Source of the DNA: JBEEJZ01 sp041168905
GTDB lineage: Bacteria; Pseudomonadota; Gammaproteobacteria; Burkholderiales; Burkholderiaceae_C
Assembly: GCA_041168905.1 (NCBI GenBank)
Contig: JBEEJZ010000074.1
Span: 10,133-74,132 of the forward strand
Length of the DNA: 64,000 nt
Direction: 5' to 3'
The translations under genes and the position numbers were made by a program. Shown here piece by piece: positions 58,543 to 64,000 of the stretch (within the stretch, counting starts at the first letter, position 1; every line of letters starts with the position of its first letter). The notes under the pieces are model-generated. The model had not been told where the DNA came from, searched no databases, and worked only from the letters and a program-made list of their open reading frames with translations.

Positions 58543-59433
58543 TCAGCGCGCCTTGGCCGACGCCGAGACGGCGTCCAGCTCACGGTGACGTTTGAGGGTA
58601 TTCCAGCTTGTGGCAAAGGCCTGTTCCAGCAATTCCACCAGGTAAACGGACCGGTGTTGGCCCCCAGTGCAGCCGATGGCCACCGTGACGTAGCTGCGGT
58701 GGTTGTCTGCCATTTTGTGCAGCCAATCGTTCAGGAATTGCTCGATGTGATCATGCATGCGGGCCACGTCGGTCTGCTCCTTCAGGTAGGCCGCCACCGG
58801 CGCATCCCGCCCGGTGAGCACCCGCAGCTCGGGTTCGTAGTGGGGGTTGGGCAGCATGCGCACGTCAAACACAAAGTCTGCGTCGGTGGGGATGCCGCGT
58901 TTGAAGGCAAACGATTCAAACACCAGCGTCATCTGACTTCCGTTCAGACTGATCAAGCCTTTGACGTAGCCCATGAGCTGAGCCGGGCGAATCATGCTGG
59001 TGTCGATCACATGCGACAGGCTGCGCAAATTTCCCAGGAGCTGGCGTTCCAGTTCCAGCGCATCCATCAAGTCGCGGCGTTGATCGGACTCGGTGCCCAC
59101 AGCGTCGTGCTTCGACAACGGGTGGCGACGCCGGGTTTCCGAGTAGCGCCTGAGCAAGATGTCGGTCGTGGCATCCAGGTACAGCAGCTTCACGGCAATG
59201 CCGCGTTGGCGCAGTGCGTCCAGCAATTGCGGCAGTTGGGGCAGGGAGGCGGGACTGCGCACGTCCATGGCCACTGCTACCCGGGTGGCCTGATAGGTCT
59301 GCTCCAGGTCGATGAGAGCCGTCAATAATTCGGCGGGCAGGTTGTCCACGCAGTAAAAGCCAGCGTCTTCGAGGGCATGCAGTGCCACCGATTTGCCCGA
59401 GCCGGACATACCGGTGATCAGAACCAGCTCCAT
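58543..59433 (-). CDS. rapZ: RNase adapter protein RapZ
   Basis: This nucleotide-binding protein, in E. coli, guides RNase E to a small RNA controlling glucosamine-6-phosphate synthase. The 296 residues start with the Walker A loop GMSGSGKS (about residues 8-15), continue with CVDNLPAELL, and end with the C-terminal RNA-binding domain marked by VTVAIGCTGGQHRSVYLVE. AGGGA before the ATG at 59433 supports that start. Another ATG 13 codons upstream overlaps the recN stop. Confidence 0.93.
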   Translation of the reverse strand: MELVLITGMSGSGKSVALHALEDAGFYCVDNLPAELLTALIDLEQTYQATRVAVAMDVRSPASLPQLPQLLDALRQRGIAVKLLYLDATTDILLRRYSETRRRHPLSKHDAVGTESDQRRDLMDALELERQLLGNLRSLSHVIDTSMIRPAQLMGYVKGLISLNGSQMTLVFESFAFKRGIPTDADFVFDVRMLPNPHYEPELRVLTGRDAPVAAYLKEQTDVARMHDHIEQFLNDWLHKMADNHRSYVTVAIGCTGGQHRSVYLVELLEQAFATSWNTLKRHRELDAVSASAKAR

Positions 59434-59468
59434 GCTGCTCGTTCCCTGGGAAAGCGAAGTGACTTCGT

Positions 59469-61127
59469 TCATGCGCGAGTCGAGGTGGTTTGCAGCATCT
59501 CACGTGCATGCGCCAAGCTGGTGTGAGAGCGACGCTCGCCGCCCAGCATGCGGGCAATTTCTTCAACGCGCTGATCGCCTGCCACCGGGGTAACCGTGCT
59601 GTGGGTTTGTTGGTCGACCAGCTGCTTGGCCACCACCAGGTGATGATCGGCACAGGCCGCTACCTGGGGCAGGTGGGTCACCGCCAGCACCTGGCGATCC
59701 AGGCCCAGCCGCTGCATCAACCGCCCGACGGTTTCAGCCACTGCGCCACCCACGCCCGCGTCAACTTCGTCAAACACCAGGGTTTGAGCGGTGCCCAGCT
59801 GGCTGGTGGTGACGGCAATGGCCAAGGCCATGCGCGACAACTCTCCGCCGGATGCGACCTTGCCCACGGGGCGGGGGCTGCTGCCGGCGTGCCCGGCGAC
59901 CAAAAAGCTGACGTCTTCCAGTCCACTTTGCTGCGGCTCGGGGGTTTTTTGCAGGGCGACCTCAAACTTGCCACCTGCCATGCCCAGGCCTTGCATGGCC
60001 TGCGTGATGGCCTGAGCCAATTGCGGTGCCGCTTTGTGGCGGGTGTTAGACAGAGTCTGGGCTTGCGCCATGTAGGCCGCTTTCAGTTCGGACTCCTTGG
60101 CCTCCAGGGCCGCCAGGTCTGCCGCTGCATCCAGTCGCCCCAGTTCGGACTTCCAATGCTCCAGCAGGGCTGGCAAGTCTTCGGGGCTGCGCTTGTAGCG
60201 CCGGCTCAGGCTCATCCAGAGTGCCATGCGTTCGTCGAGCTCGGCCAGGCGGTCCGGGTCCAGCTCGGTTTTGCGCAGGTAGGCACGCAGGCTGTGCACC
60301 ACGTCTTCCAGTTGCGCCACGCTCGAGGCCATCAACTCGCTCATCGCCGCGAATGCAGGCTCGATGTGTTGCTGGTCTTCGACCTGCTGCTGTGCGGTGT
60401 TGAGCTGGGACAGAACATTGATGTCGCTATCGTCCAGCAACTGCAGCGCTCCAAAGGCCGCATCCATCAAGGCTTGGGCGTGCGACAGGCGGCTGTGTTC
60501 GGCGTTGAGTTCGTCCCACTCGTCGGCGCGCGGCGCCAGTTTGTCGACTTCCCCGATTTGCCACGCCAGCCGTTCTCGCTCGCTCTGCAACGAGTCCTGA
60601 GCTGACCGGGCTTCAGTCAGCGCTTTTTGCGCTGCGCGCCACTGTTGCCAGCACAATGCCAAGGGGGCGGTGTCTGCCCGGGCGTAGGCATCCAGTAATC
60701 CGCGTACGGCATCTGGGCGGGTCAGACTTTGCCAGGCATGCTGGCCATGTATGTCGAGCACCTGCTCGCCCACCTCACGTAATTGAGCAGCAGTGGCTGG
60801 GCTGCCGTTGATCCAGCCACGGCTTTTACCTTGCTGGTCTACTGTGCGGCGCAGCAACAGTGTGTCTGCTGCGTCAAAGCCTGCGTCTTCTAGCCAGGAG
60901 ATCAGGGCAGGCGTGCTGTCAAACTCCACACTGACATCGGTGCGAGCGGCGCCTTCACGGATCACGCTGGTTTCGGCACGCGCGCCTGTGGCCAGTTGCA
61001 GGGCGTCGATCAGAATCGATTTTCCGGCGCCGGTTTCTCCGGTCAATGCCGTGAAGCCCACAGAAAGATCCAGCTCCAGTTCGCGCACGATCACAAAGTC
61101 CCGCAGGACGATACGCTTCAAGGCCAC
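59469..61127 (-). CDS. recN: DNA repair protein RecN
   Basis: This SMC-like ATPase helps in double-strand break repair. The 552 residues have the Walker A GETGAGKS (about 30-37) at the N-terminus, long coiled-coil arms in the middle (about 155-360), and at the C-terminus the signature SGGELSRMALAI, Walker B LVFDEVDAGVGG and the VTHLPQVAA loop. It follows nadK with no gap (nadK stop and recN start adjoin). Confidence 0.95.
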   Translation of the reverse strand: MALKRIVLRDFVIVRELELDLSVGFTALTGETGAGKSILIDALQLATGARAETSVIREGAARTDVSVEFDSTPALISWLEDAGFDAADTLLLRRTVDQQGKSRGWINGSPATAAQLREVGEQVLDIHGQHAWQSLTRPDAVRGLLDAYARADTAPLALCWQQWRAAQKALTEARSAQDSLQSERERLAWQIGEVDKLAPRADEWDELNAEHSRLSHAQALMDAAFGALQLLDDSDINVLSQLNTAQQQVEDQQHIEPAFAAMSELMASSVAQLEDVVHSLRAYLRKTELDPDRLAELDERMALWMSLSRRYKRSPEDLPALLEHWKSELGRLDAAADLAALEAKESELKAAYMAQAQTLSNTRHKAAPQLAQAITQAMQGLGMAGGKFEVALQKTPEPQQSGLEDVSFLVAGHAGSSPRPVGKVASGGELSRMALAIAVTTSQLGTAQTLVFDEVDAGVGGAVAETVGRLMQRLGLDRQVLAVTHLPQVAACADHHLVVAKQLVDQQTHSTVTPVAGDQRVEEIARMLGGERRSHTSLAHAREMLQTTSTRA

Positions 61128-62024
61128 TCAGGCGCCCCCTTCGTTCCAATGCAGTTTTTGGCGCAGCGTGCCAAAGTAAGTCCATCCCTTGGGATGCAAA
61201 AAGCGAACCACATGCTCGGACCGCCGGACCACGATGCGATCCCCGTGCAGCAACGAAGCCAGCGATTGCATGTCGAAATTGGCACTGGCATCCCGTCCGG
61301 CTACCAGCTCGATGACCACTTCGGTGGAGTCTGAGAGCACGATGGGTCGGTTCGAGAGCGTGTGGGGTGCAATCGGCACGAGCACCCAGCCGTCAATCGA
61401 AGGGTGTATCAGAGGGCCGCCGGCTGACAAGGCGTAGGCACTGGAGCCCGTGGGTGTCGCAATGATCAGTCCGTCGGCACGTTGGTTGGCCACAAAATGG
61501 CCGTCTACCTCGACTCTCACCTCCACCATGCCCGAGGTTCCGCCCCGGTGTAGAACTACATCATTCATGGCCAGCGCATCAAACATACAGCGGCCGTCGC
61601 GTATGACCCGGGCCTGCATCAGGCTGCGCACGTCCTCTTCGTACTCGCCGCGCAGCATAGGTGCCAGGGCAGATTCGAAGTTTTCGAGTGCGACGTCGGT
61701 GATGAAGCCCAGCCTGCCCCGGTTGATGCCGATCAGGGGAACGCCAAAACGGGCCAGCTCCCGTCCCACCCCCAGCATCGTGCCGTCACCTCCCACCACC
61801 AGCCCGAGGTCGCACTGCGCGCCTATGCCCTCCAGGTTCAGCGTTCTGAACCCGGTCATACCGGTGTTACTGGCGGTTTCTTCTTCCAGCACCACTTCAC
61901 AACCCTGGTCATAGAGAAAATGGGCAATGTTTTCCAGCGCGTGGCGCGACGCGTGGCCTGACCGGCCCGAGGCGATGGTCTGGTATTTGCCGATCAGGGC
62001 AACCTGCTGGAATTTGGACTGCAT
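61128..62024 (-). CDS. nadK: NAD kinase
   Basis: This enzyme phosphorylates NAD to NADP. The 298 residues carry the GGDGTML catalytic motif (about residues 77-83), the NRGRLGFIT loop, and the GSSAYALSAGGPL glycine-rich segment. The ATG at 62024 is used, with a TTG two codons earlier also possible. It is divergent from hrcA with only 28 bases between starts, so the two promoters overlap coding sequence. The hrcA-nadK-recN order is common in proteobacteria. Confidence 0.95.
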   Translation of the reverse strand: MQSKFQQVALIGKYQTIASGRSGHASRHALENIAHFLYDQGCEVVLEEETASNTGMTGFRTLNLEGIGAQCDLGLVVGGDGTMLGVGRELARFGVPLIGINRGRLGFITDVALENFESALAPMLRGEYEEDVRSLMQARVIRDGRCMFDALAMNDVVLHRGGTSGMVEVRVEVDGHFVANQRADGLIIATPTGSSAYALSAGGPLIHPSIDGWVLVPIAPHTLSNRPIVLSDSTEVVIELVAGRDASANFDMQSLASLLHGDRIVVRRSEHVVRFLHPKGWTYFGTLRQKLHWNEGGA

Positions 62025-62052
62025 CTTCAAATTACATCACTAAAATTCGATC

Positions 62053-63057
62053 ATGCTGGATGACCGTGCCAAGTTGTTAATGAAAGCGCTGGTCGAGCGC
62101 TACATCGCCGACGGCCAACCCGTGGGCTCGCGCACGCTGTCCAAAGCCTCTGGTCTGGAGTTGTCGCCGGCCACCATCCGCAACGTCATGTCGGATCTTG
62201 AGGAGCTGGGCCTCATCGTCAGCCCCCATACCTCTGCCGGCCGCATCCCTACCGCGCGGGGCTATCGCCTGTTTGTAGACACCATGCTCACCGCTCAGCC
62301 CGGCAGCATTTCGGTCGATCAACTGGCGCCAGACCAGCCCCAGCGCGTTATTTCCAATGCAGCGCACCTGTTGTCCAGCCTCTCACAGTTCGTTGGCGTG
62401 GTGATGGCGCCCAAGCGCAGCTCGGCCTTTCGGCACATCGAATTTTTGCGTCTGTCCGAGCGCCGGGTGCTCGTCATCATCGTGTCGCCCGAGGGCGATG
62501 TGCAAAACCGGGTCATCTTTACCGAGCAAGACCATACCCAGGATCATCTGGTGCAGGCCGCCAACTACCTGAATGCGCATTACCTGGGTTTGACCATTGA
62601 CCAGGTACGTGAGCGCTTGCGCAACGAGGTCGCTTCCCTGCAGGCCGAAATTGCCAGCCTGATGCAGGCGGCCGTTGCGGCCAGCTCCGAGGCCATCAGC
62701 CGCGACCGTGACGAGGTAGTTTTCTCAGGCGAGCGCAACCTGCTGGCGGTGACCGATTTCTCAGGCAACATGGACCACCTGCGCCGAGCCTTTGACCTGT
62801 TTGAAGAAAAGGCCCAGATCATGCGTCTGCTGGACGTGGCGGGGCAAGCCGAGGGCGTTCGCATATTTATCGGTGGCGAAAGCCAGGTGGTGCCTTTTGA
62901 AGACCTGTCTGTGGTCAGTTCGCCCTACGAAGTGGATGGCAAGGTGGTCGGTACGCTGGGTGTGATCGGCCCCACCCGAATGGCCTACGACCGCATGATC
63001 CAGATCGTGGACATCACTTCGCGCCTGGTCAGTAACGCCTTGAGCCATCCCAGATAA
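62053..63057 (+). CDS. hrcA: Heat-inducible transcription repressor HrcA
   Basis: This repressor binds CIRCE and controls groESL and other heat-shock genes. The 334 residues have the N-terminal winged helix (about 1-75, with GQPVGSRTLSK and SPATIRNVMSDLEELG) and the GAF-like and C-terminal dimerisation parts (IFIGGESQVVPFEDLSVV near 271-289, and the late TLGVIGPTRMAYDRM). No CIRCE is seen in front of hrcA itself, but a perfect one stands before rpoH at 30891. It is followed by a tRNA gene. Confidence 0.95.
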   Translation: MLDDRAKLLMKALVERYIADGQPVGSRTLSKASGLELSPATIRNVMSDLEELGLIVSPHTSAGRIPTARGYRLFVDTMLTAQPGSISVDQLAPDQPQRVISNAAHLLSSLSQFVGVVMAPKRSSAFRHIEFLRLSERRVLVIIVSPEGDVQNRVIFTEQDHTQDHLVQAANYLNAHYLGLTIDQVRERLRNEVASLQAEIASLMQAAVAASSEAISRDRDEVVFSGERNLLAVTDFSGNMDHLRRAFDLFEEKAQIMRLLDVAGQAEGVRIFIGGESQVVPFEDLSVVSSPYEVDGKVVGTLGVIGPTRMAYDRMIQIVDITSRLVSNALSHPR

Positions 63058-63101
63058 AGCATCTGTCAAGGCCGGTCAGTCGTGGCAGGCCGTCACGCCC
63101 T

Positions 63102-63107
63102 TACAAT
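63102..63107 (+). promoter_or_regulatory. -10 box before the tRNA gene
   Basis: TACAAT lies 22 bases before the first base of the tRNA, placing the start of transcription about 15 bases upstream of it. There is no convincing -35. Confidence 0.45.
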
Positions 63108-63129
63108 CTGGCGCCTTGCAACCCATACC

Positions 63130-63208
<79 letters not shown>

Positions 63209-63213
63209 AAAAC

Positions 63214-63246
63214 AAAGCCTCAGTCTTTATTGACTGGGGCTTTTTT
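63214..63246 (+). terminator. Terminator after the tRNA gene
   Basis: A 12-base-pair stem (63214-63225 with 63232-63243, one G-T pair) runs into a TTTTTT tract. It follows the tRNA by five bases and is also near the end of the convergent methylase-like gene. Confidence 0.8.
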
Positions 63247-63258
63247 GTTGGTGATGAG

Positions 63259-64000
63259 TTATCGCAAGAAGCCAAGGCTAAAGACTTGAGGTTGCAATTT
63301 TTCGCTCAAGGCTTGATACGCCTGTTCGAAACTTGCAAAGCTTACCGGCACTGAGTCACCACTGGCGTTCCGTGCCTTGAGCGCATTGCGAATTTGGTAC
63401 CAGCCCACGTCGGCACGGTTGAGCTTGTATTCGTCGCGAACGGCACGTACGTCAATAGTTGAAAAATACGCCCTCCAAAGTACGCGCCCAGCATCCCGCA
63501 CCGCCTGCGCTTCGGCGGAGAGGGTCCTGTCCGCCAGGTACTGCACCATAAAGTCGGACTCAAAGCGGTCGGGCGCGCCCACTTCCGCCTCGGTGAACGG
63601 GATGAAGTGGTTGACGATGCTCCAGGCCTTGCCGTTCCACTCCAACCCGTCGGCGCTGGAGGTGAGGTTGCTGCCGTTGAACAGCATCCATAGCAGGCAG
63701 TCAGTTTTGAACTCCTCGGTCAGTTTGCCTGTGGGTTGCAGGAACTGGTCGCGGTCATTGAGCCAAGTTTGTTTGATGAGGCGGCGAACTGCGAACACCA
63801 CTGCTGATTGCCATAGGTTTTCTTCTGTCACAAAGAAGCCACCAGCACTGCAATAGCCTGACGACAAAAGTGCGGTCAGCCCTGCATGTTGCATGTCTCC
63901 GCCAGGAGCAATCATTCCACCAATCGCTCCATCAGCCCATTTGGTTCCTCTCACGTCTTTGATGCTGGTTGTTGGTGAGATCGCATTTTTCAGGGGAAGG
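63259..64000 (-). CDS. C-terminal part of a probable DNA adenine methylase (partial)
   Basis: The frame is open from the window edge to the stop, giving 246 C-terminal residues of a larger protein whose start is outside. The stretch VTEENLWQSAVVFAVRR, then TWLNDRDQFL, then FKTDCLLWMLFNGSN and NHFIPFTEAEVGAPDRFESDFM resembles the C-terminal region of Eco57I-like or N-6 DNA methylases of restriction-modification systems. The catalytic motifs would lie in the missing part, so this is a similarity by eye only. It is convergent with the tRNA-Ile2 gene, and its place next to a tRNA fits the end of a genomic island. Confidence 0.5.
   Translation of the reverse strand, partial: LPLKNAISPTTSIKDVRGTKWADGAIGGMIAPGGDMQHAGLTALLSSGYCSAGGFFVTEENLWQSAVVFAVRRLIKQTWLNDRDQFLQPTGKLTEEFKTDCLLWMLFNGSNLTSSADGLEWNGKAWSIVNHFIPFTEAEVGAPDRFESDFMVQYLADRTLSAEAQAVRDAGRVLWRAYFSTIDVRAVRDEYKLNRADVGWYQIRNALKARNASGDSVPVSFASFEQAYQALSEKLQPQVFSLGFLR

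Noticed and set aside
62025..62052. CIRCE in front of hrcA itself
   Set aside because: The 28-base spacer to nadK has no TTAGCACTC arm or its complement, so autoregulation through a local CIRCE is not supported.

Overview
The window is a chromosomal segment of a GC-rich betaproteobacterium. The most likely group is Burkholderiales, family Comamonadaceae. This rests on protein families and gene order rather than on any rRNA gene: a caa3-type cytochrome oxidase cluster with its DUF2244, DUF2970 and DUF2909 companions and a 36-residue assembly protein, a RpoH gene preceded by a CIRCE element, the lolB-ispE-tRNA-Gln-prs-rplY-pth block, and the divergent ftsY / M16-M16-rsmD-coaD block. Coding density is very high and almost all of the window is ordinary core genome.

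Layout. 1-7.7 kb (minus strand): tamB (cut by the window edge), tamA, a CoxE-like VWA protein, a GNAT acetyltransferase, a small glycine-rich membrane protein and a MoxR-type AAA+ ATPase. 7.8-9.8 kb: a dihaem cytochrome c4, a DUF1841 protein and a TauE/SafE permease. 9.8-16 kb is the main accessory region: a type III restriction-modification locus (res and mod, minus strand) with a ParD/ParE-like toxin-antitoxin pair between the two genes on the other strand, and a divergent XRE-type regulator facing mod across a short AT-rich spacer with a good palindrome. The mod gene carries an in-frame TAA that separates the catalytic part from a C-terminal domain still open in the same frame, and its presumed target-recognition segment is much more AT-rich than the rest. 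16-20 kb: a methyl-accepting chemotaxis protein, trmL, comF and a BioC-like protein.

20-29.9 kb: the cytochrome oxidase cluster (DUF2244, coxB, coxA, small assembly protein, ctaG, DUF2970, coxC, SURF1, a Sco-like protein, ctaA, ctaB, sco), which supplies subunits, haem A synthesis and copper insertion for one terminal oxidase. 29.9-38 kb (minus strand): rpoH under a perfect CIRCE, a lipoprotein, a universal stress protein, a ynjBCDF-like ABC transporter / CDP-alcohol phosphotransferase operon with an esterase inside it, and ftsY. 38-43 kb (plus strand): two M16 proteases, rsmD, coaD and a ferredoxin. 42.6-49 kb (minus strand): a secreted protein, pth, rplY, prs, tRNA-Gln, ispE, lolB and a TPR protein. 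49-54.6 kb (plus strand): mutM-mutY, a short class II ribonucleotide reductase, an unknown proline-rich protein behind a sigma-28-like promoter, and queC. 54.6-62 kb (minus strand): an ABC exporter, a 5'-nucleotidase, an orphan gspF, rapZ, recN and nadK. hrcA is divergent to nadK. The window closes with a tRNA carrying a CAU anticodon (probably Ile2) and the C-terminal part of a probable DNA methylase, which may be the edge of a second defence island.

Regulatory links inside the window: HrcA is encoded at 62-63 kb and its binding site sits in front of rpoH at 30.9 kb, so one gene here probably represses another. The strongest candidates for new biology are the nested toxin-antitoxin/type III R-M locus, the sigma-28-like promoter in front of an uncharacterised gene, and the ynj-type operon. 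No CRISPR array, insertion sequence, prophage or rRNA operon was seen.
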